NCBI RefSeq assembly: GCF_026339735.1
Contig: NZ_JAPEQG010000001.1
Location: forward strand, 1,674,001-1,738,000
Length of the DNA: 64,000 bases
Reading direction: 5' to 3'
From: Streptomyces sp. NBC_01669
GTDB lineage: Bacteria > Actinomycetota > Actinomycetes > Streptomycetales > Streptomycetaceae
Part shown: positions 16,153 to 23,442 of the stretch, in pieces
Position numbering within the stretch: position 1 is the first letter of the stretch
How the letters are laid out: each line of letters begins with the position of its first letter
Position numbers and translations under genes: made by a program
Notes under the pieces: model-generated
What the model was told of the DNA's origin: nothing
Database searches by the model: none
The model's input: the letters and a program-made list of their open reading frames with translations, nothing else

Positions 16153-17190
16153 TCAGCTGAAGCCCGTCGGCAGGTACTGGTCGATGTTGTCCTTGGTGAC
16201 GACGGCCGAGTAGAGGGTGAGACTGGTCGGGATCTCCAGTTCGGAGAGCCCGCCGATGCCCTTGCCCTGGCCCAGGGCACGCGCCAGGTCGATGGCGGAC
16301 GCGGCCATCGTCGGCGGGTAGAGGACCGTGGCCTTCAGGACGCTGTTGTCGGCCTTGATGGCGTCCATCGCGGACTTCGCGCCCGCGCCTCCGACCATCA
16401 GGAACTCGTCCCGGCCGGCCTGCTGGATGGCGCGCAGCGCGCCGACTCCCTGGTCGTCGTCGTGGTTCCACAGGGCATCGAACTTCTTCTGTGCCTGCAG
16501 GAGTTGGGCCATCTTCGCCTGGCCCGACTCGACGGTGAATTCGGCGGCCTGACGGGCCACCAGCTTGATGTTGGAGTAGTTCTTGAGGGCGTCGGCGAAG
16601 CCCTGGCTGCGCTGCTTGGTGAGCTCCAGGTTGTCGATGCCCGCGAGCTCGACCACCTTGGCGTTCGGCTTGTCCTTGAGCTGTTCGCCGATGTAGGTGC
16701 CGGCGTTGAGTCCCATGCCGTAGTTGTCGCCGCCGACCCAGCAGCGGTAGGCCTGCGGCGAGGCGAAGATGCGGTCCAGGTTGATGACGGGGATGCCCGC
16801 CTTCATCGCCTCCAGACCGACCTGGGTGAGCGCCTTGCCGTCGGCGGGGAGGATGACCAGGACGTCGACCTTCTTGTTGATGAGGGTCTTGACCTGGCCG
16901 ATCTGGGCGGCGGTGTCGTTGGAGCCCTCGGTGATCTCCAGGGTCACCTCGGAGTACTTCTCCGCCCGCGACTTGGCGTTCTCGTTGATGGCGTTGAGCC
17001 ATCCGTGGTCGGCCTGCGGTCCGGCGAAGCCGATGGTGACGGGCTTCCCGGGCTTGTCGTCGGCGGCCGGCTGATTGCTCTGCGCGGTCTGCGACTTCTT
17101 CGGCTCATTGCTGGTGCAGGCAGTGAGGAGAGCGCCCGCGGAGACGGCCGCGGTGCCGAAGAGCAGTCCTCTGCGGCTGGTTTCTGGCAT
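16153..17190 (-). CDS. Sugar ABC transporter substrate-binding lipoprotein (RbsB-like)
   Basis: ATG 17190 is favoured because GAAGGG precedes it; ATG 17208 has no ribosome site. The 345-residue protein has a lipoprotein signal, with arginines in SRRGLLFGTAAVSAGALL and a lipobox LLTAC at about 22-26, so it is exported and lipid-anchored. The mature part is a periplasmic-binding-protein-4 fold: VTIGFAGPQADHGWLNAINENAKSRAEKY, VDVLVILPADGKAL, IPVINLDRIFASP, FDALWNHDDDQGVGALRAI. This matches ribose/galactose/inositol-type pentose binders. It is followed by the dehydrogenase and isomerase genes and preceded by the permease and ATPase genes, so the cluster imports and oxidises one carbohydrate or cyclitol. 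The ligand cannot be deduced. Confidence 0.9.
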   Translation of the reverse strand: MPETSRRGLLFGTAAVSAGALLTACTSNEPKKSQTAQSNQPAADDKPGKPVTIGFAGPQADHGWLNAINENAKSRAEKYSEVTLEITEGSNDTAAQIGQVKTLINKKVDVLVILPADGKALTQVGLEAMKAGIPVINLDRIFASPQAYRCWVGGDNYGMGLNAGTYIGEQLKDKPNAKVVELAGIDNLELTKQRSQGFADALKNYSNIKLVARQAAEFTVESGQAKMAQLLQAQKKFDALWNHDDDQGVGALRAIQQAGRDEFLMVGGAGAKSAMDAIKADNSVLKATVLYPPTMAASAIDLARALGQGKGIGGLSELEIPTSLTLYSAVVTKDNIDQYLPTGFS

Positions 17191-17277
17191 GGCTGTGGAA
17201 CCCTTCATCCGGTGCGTGGGTGGCATGCGGAACTGCGGGTGAGATGGGGTGGGGTGGAGTGGGGAGAGCCCGGGGAC

Positions 17278-18327
17278 TCAGGTCTCCCCGTGGGCCGAGG
17301 TTCGGCGCTGGACCAGGACGGCGGCAACGATGATCGCGCCCTTGGCGATCTGCTGGACATCGCTCTGCAGATTGTTGAGCGCGAAGATATTGGTGATGGT
17401 GGTGAAGACGAGGACACCGAGGACGGAGCCGACGATGGTGCCGCGTCCGCCGCTGAGCAGGGTGCCGCCGATGATCGCGGCGGCGATGGCGTCGAGCTCG
17501 TACAGGTTGCCGTTGGTGTTCTGTCCCGAGCCGGACAGGATGATCAGCATGAAGGCGGCGATGCCGCAGCAGAGCCCGGAGAGCAGATACAGGTAGAGCC
17601 GCTGCCGCCGTACGTCGATCCCGGCGAGGCGGGCCGCTTCCGCGTTGCCTCCGACCGCCACCGTGCGGCGTCCGAACGTCGTCCGGTTCAGCACCAGCCA
17701 GCCGATGACGGTGACCGCGGCGAAGACCATGACCAGCGGCGGGATGCCGAGGACGTACGAGTCGGGCAGCCCCAGGTCGAGGACCGACTGGACGGTGACG
17801 ATCTGTGTCTTGCCGTCGGTGATCTGCAGGGCGAGACCGCGGGCCGAGGCGAGCATGGCCAGCGTCGCGATGAACGGCACCATCCTCCCGTACGCGATCA
17901 GCAGCCCGTTGACGAGTCCGGCACCGAGGCCGACGAGCACGGCGGTGAAGAGGATCCCCGCGAAGCCGTACTCCTGGGTGGCGAGCGTGGTCGCCCACAC
18001 CGAGGCGAGCGCCACCATCGCGCCCACCGAGAGATCGATGCCGCCGCTGGTGATGACGAACGTCATGCCGACGGTGACGACGCCGATGACGGACGACTGG
18101 GTCAGGATCAGCTGCAGGTTCCCGGTGTCCAGGAAGGCGTCGGGCTCGGTGAACCCGCCGACGGCGATCAGTACGGCGAGGACGCCGAGCAGCGACAGGT
18201 TGCGGACGTCCGCGCGCACCCCGAGGGCGCGCAGTCCGCCGCCCTTCGAGGGCGGCGACGCGGCGGGGGCGGGCGGGGCCGCCTTGTCCGGCCCACCGTG
18301 CTGCGCCGAGGAGACGGGCTGAGTCAT
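17278..18327 (-). CDS. Sugar ABC transporter permease (RbsC-like)
   Basis: A 349-residue membrane protein starting at ATG 18327, which overlaps the ATPase stop (ATGA). After a Pro/Ala-rich hydrophilic N-terminus of about 40 residues come around ten hydrophobic helices. BPD-type-2 family marks are GMTFVITSGGIDLSVGAMVAL, GLGAGLVNGLLIAYGRMVPFIATLAMLASARGLAL, GNAEAARLAGIDVRR (the EAA-like cytoplasmic coupling loop) and GTLLSGGRGTIVGSVLG. It forms the translocation channel for the RbsA-like ATPase encoded just upstream and the binding protein 87 bases downstream. Confidence 0.92.
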   Translation of the reverse strand: MTQPVSSAQHGGPDKAAPPAPAASPPSKGGGLRALGVRADVRNLSLLGVLAVLIAVGGFTEPDAFLDTGNLQLILTQSSVIGVVTVGMTFVITSGGIDLSVGAMVALASVWATTLATQEYGFAGILFTAVLVGLGAGLVNGLLIAYGRMVPFIATLAMLASARGLALQITDGKTQIVTVQSVLDLGLPDSYVLGIPPLVMVFAAVTVIGWLVLNRTTFGRRTVAVGGNAEAARLAGIDVRRQRLYLYLLSGLCCGIAAFMLIILSGSGQNTNGNLYELDAIAAAIIGGTLLSGGRGTIVGSVLGVLVFTTITNIFALNNLQSDVQQIAKGAIIVAAVLVQRRTSAHGET

Positions 18328-19850
18328 GACGTCGGGCTTCCTTCCATCACGAGGTCGAGTACGCGGTGCTCGTCGAGCTCCCGGGCGTCCGCCGTATGCA
18401 CGACGCGGCCCTCGCGGAGCACCAGCACCCGGTCGGCGAGGCCCAGTACTTCGGGCACTTCGCTGGAGACCAGCAGAACGGCGAGGCCTTCGTCGGCCAG
18501 CCGGCGGATCACGGCGTAGAGCTCGGCGCGGGCGCCGACGTCGACACCGCGGGTCGGTTCGTCGAGCAGCAGCACCCGGCAGCCGCGCAGCAGCCAGCGG
18601 GCCAGGACGGCCTTCTGCTGGTTGCCGCCGGAGAGGGTGCGGACGGGGGTGTCCGGGTTGTCCGGGCGCAGCGAGAGTTCGCGGGTGGCGGTGCGGGCCG
18701 CCCGGCGCTCGGCTCGGCGGTCGAGCCAACCGGCCCGGGAGAAACGGGACATGGAGGAGACCGACACGTTACGGGTGACGGATTCGAGCATCAGCAGGGC
18801 CTGCGCCTTGCGTTCCTCGGGGGCGAGTCCGATGCCCGCGGCGACGGCGGCGCGGACGCTGCCGGGGCGCAGCGGCCGCCCGCCGACGAGGACCCGGCCC
18901 GCGCTCGGCCTGCGGGCTCCGTAGATCGTCTCCAGGATCTCGGAGCGCCCGGATCCGACGAGTCCGGCGAGCCCGACGATCTCGCCGGGCCGCAGTTCCA
19001 GGTCGACGGGGGCGAACTCGCCTGCCCTCGCGAGCCCTTCGACGGTGAGCACGGGGTCCTGCCGACCGTCGTCCGCGGGAGCCTCGGGGCGCTGCGGGAA
19101 GACGTACTCGACATTGCGGCCGGTCATCATCGCAACGATGTCGCGCGTAGGGGTGGACTCGGCGGGCAGCCCGACGGCGACGGCTCGCCCGTCCTTGAGC
19201 ACGGTCACCCGGTCGCCGATCCGGCGGATCTCCTCCAGGCGGTGGGAGATGTAGACGACGGCGACCCCCTCGGCGGTGAGCCCGGCGACGATACGGAAGA
19301 GGTTGGCGACCTCGTCGGGGTCGAGGGCGGCGGACGGCTCGTCCATGACGATGAGCCGCACGTCGTGGGAGAGCGCCCGCGCCATGGAGACGATCTGCTG
19401 CTGGGCGGCGGAGAGCGCGCCGACGGGACGGGCGGGATCGATCTCGGGGTGGCCGAGGCGCTTCAGCAGTGCGGCGGCGGCCGCGCGTCCTTCGCGGGTG
19501 CGGACGACGAAGCGGGCGGTGGTGGGTTCGTGGCCGAGGAAGATGTTCTCGGCGACCGAGAGGCCCTCGACCAGGTCGAGTTCCTGGTAGATGGTGGCGA
19601 TACCGAGACGCATGGCGGCGATCGGCGACTTGAGCGAGACGGGTGCGCCGCGCCAGGTGATCTCGCCGCCGTCGGGCTGGTGGGCCCCGGCGAGCACCTT
19701 GATGAGGGTGGACTTGCCGGCGCCGTTCTGCCCGAGCAGACAGTGGACTTCGCCGGCCTGGACCTCCAGGTCCACGCCGTCGAGGGCGCGCACACCGGGG
19801 AACGACTTGGTGATGCCGGACATGGTGAGCAGGGGTGGTTCTGGTGCCAT
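18324..19850 (-). CDS. Sugar ABC transporter ATP-binding protein, duplicated (RbsA-like)
   Basis: The 508 residues contain two nucleotide-binding domains, as in RbsA/MglA/XylG. The first has Walker A GQNGAGKSTLIKV, Q-loop YQELDL, signature LSAAQQQIVSMARAL and Walker B LIVMDEPSAALD. The second has a degenerate Walker A (GLVGSGRSEILE), signature LSGGNQQKAVLARWL and Walker B VLLLDEPTRGVD. The degenerate second P-loop is normal for the family. ATG 19850 has GAGGGG upstream. The gene leads an ATPase-permease-binding protein operon downstream of the ROK regulator gene. There are 120 bases between the ROK stop region and this start, enough for its own promoter, though no clear operator copy was found there. 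Confidence 0.93.
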   Translation of the reverse strand: MAPEPPLLTMSGITKSFPGVRALDGVDLEVQAGEVHCLLGQNGAGKSTLIKVLAGAHQPDGGEITWRGAPVSLKSPIAAMRLGIATIYQELDLVEGLSVAENIFLGHEPTTARFVVRTREGRAAAAALLKRLGHPEIDPARPVGALSAAQQQIVSMARALSHDVRLIVMDEPSAALDPDEVANLFRIVAGLTAEGVAVVYISHRLEEIRRIGDRVTVLKDGRAVAVGLPAESTPTRDIVAMMTGRNVEYVFPQRPEAPADDGRQDPVLTVEGLARAGEFAPVDLELRPGEIVGLAGLVGSGRSEILETIYGARRPSAGRVLVGGRPLRPGSVRAAVAAGIGLAPEERKAQALLMLESVTRNVSVSSMSRFSRAGWLDRRAERRAARTATRELSLRPDNPDTPVRTLSGGNQQKAVLARWLLRGCRVLLLDEPTRGVDVGARAELYAVIRRLADEGLAVLLVSSEVPEVLGLADRVLVLREGRVVHTADARELDEHRVLDLVMEGSPTS

Positions 19851-19970
19851 GACAAATCCCCTCGGCGGGTGCGGGCCGGTGAGTGGGCAGGGCGGTGCTG
19901 TTCCGGGGGCGTCCCCCGGACCCCGGCCGGATGAGGCGGGAGCGGTTCGGTGGTGCGTACCGGTCGAGGA

Positions 19971-21161
19971 TCAGGCCGGTGAGAACAGGTGGTCGCTGAT
20001 GAGCCGGGCGGCGCCGATCACTCCGGCGGCCGGCCCCAACTCCCCCAGCACGATGGGGAGATTGCCGGTGGCCAGCGGCAGGGACTGCCGGTAGACCTGG
20101 GTACGGACGCTGGCGAGGAGCGTGTGGCCGAGGCCGGTCACACCGCCGCCGATCACCACCAGTCCTGGGTTGAAGAAGCTGACGAGTCCGGCGATGACCT
20201 GGCCGACCCGGTTGCCGCCCTCGCGGATCAGGTCGAGCGAGGTGGCGTCACCGGCGGCCGCGGCGGCGGCCACATCGACTGCGGTGAGTCTCCCGGCCGC
20301 CTCCAGCCGGGCGGCGAGTTCCTGCGACTGTCCCGCGCGCGCCGCGTCCTCGGCGTCGCGGGCCAGCGCGGCGCCGCTGAAGTGGGCTTCCAGGCAGCCC
20401 CGGTTGCCGCAGGCGCAGGCGCGGCCGTCGGGTTCGACCTGGATGTGGCCGATGTCGCCGGCGCTGCCCGTCGTACCGCGGTAGACGTCGCCGCCGACGA
20501 CGATGCCGCAGCCGATACCGGTACCGATCTTGACGCAGAGGAAGTCGCCCACGGAGCGTGCGACGCCCGCGTGCTGTTCCCCCATCGCCATCAGGTTCAC
20601 GTCGTTGTCGACCATGACGGGGCAGCCCAGTTCCTGGCTGAGCGCCTCGCGGACCGGGAAGCCGTCCCAGCCGGGCATGATCGGAGGTGCGACCGGTACG
20701 CCTTCGGGGAAGCGGACCGGTCCGGGTACGCCGATGCCCGCGCCGTCGAAGCCTTCGGCGAGTCCGGAGGCCCGGAGCTTGGTCGCCATGGACAGCACCT
20801 GTTCGAAGATCGCGACAGGTCCTTCGCGTACGTCCATGGGGTGGTTGAGGTGGCCCAGAACCTCCAACTCCGCGTTGGTGACAGCCACATCGATCGATGT
20901 GGCACCGATGTCGACGCCGAGGAAGCGCAGTGCGGGAGCGAGCCGGATGTTGTGCGAGCGACGCCCGCCGCGCGAGGCGGCGAGTCCGTCGGCCACGACG
21001 AGTCCGGTCTCCAGCAGCCGGTCCACCTCGACGGCGAGCTTGGAGCGGGAGAGATCGACCTGATCCCCCAGCTGTGCCCGGGAGTTGGGCCCGCCGTCGC
21101 GCAACAGCCGGAGCAGTCGCGCCTGATGCGCATTCGCGGGTCGTGCCGTCATACGTCTCAC
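19971..21161 (-). CDS. ROK-family transcriptional regulator
   Basis: GTG 21161 is chosen because GGAGG sits about five bases upstream; ATG 21152 is only three codons further in. The 396-residue product has an N-terminal winged helix (AHQARLLRLLRDGGPNSRAQLGDQVDLSRSKLAVEVDRLLETGLV). The ROK sugar-kinase-like domain follows: FLGVDIGATSIDVAV (phosphate loop), MVDNDVNLMAMGEQ, GTGIGCGIVVGG and the zinc-type motif HIQVEPDGRACACGNRGCLEAH. It most likely represses the adjacent ABC importer and catabolic genes and itself, with a sugar or sugar phosphate as effector. A dyad at 21262-21284, about 100 bases upstream, repeats the one upstream of the multidomain dehydrogenase gene. Confidence 0.9.
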   Translation of the reverse strand: MRRMTARPANAHQARLLRLLRDGGPNSRAQLGDQVDLSRSKLAVEVDRLLETGLVVADGLAASRGGRRSHNIRLAPALRFLGVDIGATSIDVAVTNAELEVLGHLNHPMDVREGPVAIFEQVLSMATKLRASGLAEGFDGAGIGVPGPVRFPEGVPVAPPIMPGWDGFPVREALSQELGCPVMVDNDVNLMAMGEQHAGVARSVGDFLCVKIGTGIGCGIVVGGDVYRGTTGSAGDIGHIQVEPDGRACACGNRGCLEAHFSGAALARDAEDAARAGQSQELAARLEAAGRLTAVDVAAAAAAGDATSLDLIREGGNRVGQVIAGLVSFFNPGLVVIGGGVTGLGHTLLASVRTQVYRQSLPLATGNLPIVLGELGPAAGVIGAARLISDHLFSPA

Positions 21162-21261
21162 GCGCCCCTCCCCGCCACATCGGCTTATCCGTCGGGCTTT
21201 CGAGTGGAACGTAGCAGCGGTTGCCGGAACTGGGAAGAAGTTGCGCAGGAATCCGCTCCAA

Positions 21262-21284
21262 CTTTCTCCACATCGAGGACAAAG
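21262..21284. promoter_or_regulatory. Candidate ROK operator (autoregulatory copy)
   Basis: CTTTCTCC and AGGACAAAG are separated by six bases (ACATCG). This matches, with the same half-site spacing, the site at 13631-13653. It lies 101 bases upstream of the ROK start, so autoregulation is likely. Confidence 0.55.
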
Positions 21285-21357
21285 GCGAGCGGTCGAGTCG
21301 TGGGTCTGCCGTCGGCGCGGAGGCATTTCGAGGCCCGCGCCGTGGCCGGGCGGGCAA

Positions 21358-22017
21358 TCAGGAGTGCCGGTACGGGCCGTCCAGGGCCGCCCATTGCAGC
21401 AGCATGATGGTCTTGGCGTCGGCGATGGCGCCGGTGCGGACCATCGCGAGCGCCTCCGCGAAGGGGAGTTCCACCGTCGCGATGTCCTCGCCCTCGGCCG
21501 CGATCCCGTACCCGTCGGCGGCGGAGGCCTGCGGACGGTAAGGGGCAGCGAAGAAGTGCAGACGTTCGGTGACCGAGCCGGGGCTCATGTACACCTCGAA
21601 GACGCGCTCGGGGGTGCCGATGGTGTGTCCGGTCTCCTCGGCCGTTTCCCTGCGGATGGCTTCCTCGGGGCTGTCGCCGTCGAGGAGCCCGGCGGCGGTC
21701 TCGAGCAGCATGCCGTCGGGGTGCCCGTTGACGTAGGCGGGCAGACGGAACTGGCGAGTCAGCAGAACAGTGCGGCGATCGGTGTTATAGAGCAGGATCG
21801 TGGCGCCGTCGCCCCGGTCGTAGGTCTCCCGCTGCTCCCGGCTCCAATGGCCGTCACTGTGCTGGTAGTCGAAGGTCGTCCGGCGCAGGACGTACCAGTC
21901 GCAGGACAGCACTTCCACGTCTTCGATTCGCACCCGCGGGTTGCCGGTCAGGTCGCGGCCGTGCCGGTCCAGGCCGGTACGGCCGCGGCGGTCGGGGGTG
22001 TCCAGGCCGGCCGTCAC
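21358..22017 (-). CDS. NUDIX hydrolase (NudK / ADP-ribose pyrophosphatase-like)
   Basis: A 219-residue protein from GTG 22017, which overlaps the DUF4406 gene by GTGA. The NUDIX box lies in ETAAGLLDGDSPEEAIRRETAEETGH, containing the expected G-x5-E...REx2EEx pattern, around 115-140. The flanking elements YDRGDGATILLYN, VLLTRQFRLPAYVNGH and VYMSPGSVTERLHFFAA are typical of the NudK/NudF subgroup, which hydrolyses ADP-ribose, GDP-mannose and related nucleoside diphosphate sugars. It is the last gene of a DeoR-DUF4406-NUDIX operon, suggesting nucleotide or nucleoside salvage, but the substrate is an inference. It is cytoplasmic. Confidence 0.88.
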   Translation of the reverse strand: MTAGLDTPDRRGRTGLDRHGRDLTGNPRVRIEDVEVLSCDWYVLRRTTFDYQHSDGHWSREQRETYDRGDGATILLYNTDRRTVLLTRQFRLPAYVNGHPDGMLLETAAGLLDGDSPEEAIRRETAEETGHTIGTPERVFEVYMSPGSVTERLHFFAAPYRPQASAADGYGIAAEGEDIATVELPFAEALAMVRTGAIADAKTIMLLQWAALDGPYRHS

Positions 22018-22391
22018 CGGGCGGATGGGACGTCGTCGATACGGGTGTAGATGTCCAGCCCCTGATCCCGGGCCCTCGCGACCATCCGGTCCGCGCCGTC
22101 CGAGGGGCCGCCGATGCGCAGCACCGCGTCGCAGCGCGCCAGCAGCAGTTCGGCGACGGGGTGGAAGATCTCCTGGAATGCCGCGTCGCCCGGACCGGTG
22201 CTTCCCGCGGTCTCCAGCAGGGGAAGGGCCAGAGCCTCGCCGGTTACCGGCAGGTGGCCGGAGCGGAAGAGCACCAGTGCGGCCTGGTTCATCGCCCGCA
22301 CATGGGCGTCGAGCTTGACCGGATCGTCCCCGGTGCCCGACCGGTAGGGGCCGGCGACCAGGATCATCAGCGGTCGTGGGACAGCGGTCAT
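22014..22391 (-). CDS. DUF4406 domain-containing protein
   Basis: The 125-residue product starts at ATG 22391 behind GAGGAG. It is an alpha/beta protein with the opening LMILVAGPYRSGTGDDPVKL and the later CDAVLRIGGPSDGADRMVARARDQG, the conserved GPY and GxSxGAD elements of the nucleoside 2-deoxyribosyltransferase-like DUF4406 fold. The function is not established; the fold suggests binding of a nucleotide or nucleoside. It sits 26 bases after the DeoR regulator and overlaps the NUDIX hydrolase gene, so all three are probably cotranscribed. Confidence 0.8.
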   Translation of the reverse strand: MTAVPRPLMILVAGPYRSGTGDDPVKLDAHVRAMNQAALVLFRSGHLPVTGEALALPLLETAGSTGPGDAAFQEIFHPVAELLLARCDAVLRIGGPSDGADRMVARARDQGLDIYTRIDDVPSAR

Positions 22392-22417
22392 GATGCGCTC
22401 CTCATGGCGGACGGTGT

Positions 22418-23203
22418 TCAGGCCAGGGCCGTGCTGACGCCCGCATCGCGCAGGGCCGTCAGGGTCAGCGGGCCATTGGGGTGCGTGGCGGCATCCTGGG
22501 CCGCGGCGTCGGTGACAAAGGCGTCCACCGCCCCCAGCGCGGCGACCTGGCTGAACGCGCGCACCCCGAGCTTGGTCGCGTCCGCCACGGCGATCGTGCG
22601 CGCTGCCTGCGCAAGGGCGGCCTGTTTGACGGCCGCGTCGTCCAGCGAGAACTCCGACCACCCGTACTCGGCGTGCACACCGCCGATGGACAGCACAAAG
22701 CAGTCGAAGGCCAGGGCCTCGAGTGTGCGCAGGGCCAGCGGGCCGACCAGCGACTGCTCCGCGGAACGGGACCGGCCGCCGACGACCAGCAGCTCGATGC
22801 CGGGCCGGTCCGCCAGGCAAACCGCCGCCTGCAGACTGAGCACCGCGACCGTCAACGGGGCGCGTTCGACCAGATGCTTCGCGACGTGCACGGTGGTGGT
22901 GCCCGCGTCCAGCAGCACGCGAGATCCCGGCTCGACCATCGCGGCCACGGCCGCACCGAGACGGTCCTTCGTCGCGGCCTGCCACAGCTCACGGGCCGCG
23001 AAGCCCGCTCCCTCCTCACGCGAACGTGTGGCGACGGCGCCGCCGTGCACCCGGCGCACCAGCCCCTGTAGCTCCAGCGCGTCCAGGTCCCTGCGAACGG
23101 TCATTTCGGAGACCCCCAGGCGATGGGAGAGCTCCGACACGGAAACCCGGTCGGAGCCCTGCACCAGTCGCAGGGTCAGGTCCAGACGATTGGCGACACC
23201 CAT
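22418..23203 (-). CDS. DeoR/GlpR-family transcriptional regulator
   Basis: The 261-residue protein has an N-terminal DeoR helix-turn-helix (RVSVSELSHRLGVSEMTVRRDLDALELQGLVRRVHGGAV, about 19-57). A DeoR C-terminal sensor domain follows with VLLDAGTTTVHVAKHL, LLVVGGRSRSAEQSLVGPLA and CFVLSIGGVHAEYGWSEFS, which binds phosphorylated sugars in the family. It heads an operon with DUF4406 and NUDIX genes and is divergent from an MMPL transporter gene. The TGTTC...GAACA dyad at 23225-23238, 22 bases upstream of its start, is a likely autoregulatory operator. Confidence 0.9.
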   Translation of the reverse strand: MGVANRLDLTLRLVQGSDRVSVSELSHRLGVSEMTVRRDLDALELQGLVRRVHGGAVATRSREEGAGFAARELWQAATKDRLGAAVAAMVEPGSRVLLDAGTTTVHVAKHLVERAPLTVAVLSLQAAVCLADRPGIELLVVGGRSRSAEQSLVGPLALRTLEALAFDCFVLSIGGVHAEYGWSEFSLDDAAVKQAALAQAARTIAVADATKLGVRAFSQVAALGAVDAFVTDAAAQDAATHPNGPLTLTALRDAGVSTALA

Positions 23204-23224
23204 GACTCATTTCTAACACATCAC

Positions 23225-23238
23225 TGTTCGTTTGAACA
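23225..23238. promoter_or_regulatory. Candidate DeoR operator
   Basis: TGTTC and GAACA are separated by GTTT. The TTCG-rich core resembles GlpR/DeoR boxes. It lies between the divergent DeoR and MMPL genes and could control both. Confidence 0.5.
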
Positions 23239-23442
23239 TCGATATGTGTGAATGTCGGGCAGGACCTGCCCTTCGATGTGCAGGAGGAGGGCACCGGCGG
23301 GTGGCAGGAGGAGTGCCCTGTCATGCCCGTCGGGGACGTGCCGGAGCACATGTACTGCGATTTCAGTAGCGGGATTGTCGGCAGGCGCACGACGACGGGA
23401 CGGGCCGTGCCCGGAGAACCTGGGGAGGTATCCGAGATTCAG

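Noticed and set aside
15625..18519. A 964-codon plus-strand open frame opposite the ABC transporter genes
   Set aside because: Typical antisense frame of high-GC DNA, rich in Asp, Glu, Gly and Arg with no domain. The minus-strand genes have clear family motifs and coupled starts.
22014..22985. A longer version (323 codons) of the DUF4406 gene
   Set aside because: The extra N-terminal part is Arg/Gly-rich antisense-like sequence overlapping the DeoR gene. ATG 22391 has GAGGAG and begins the conserved domain.
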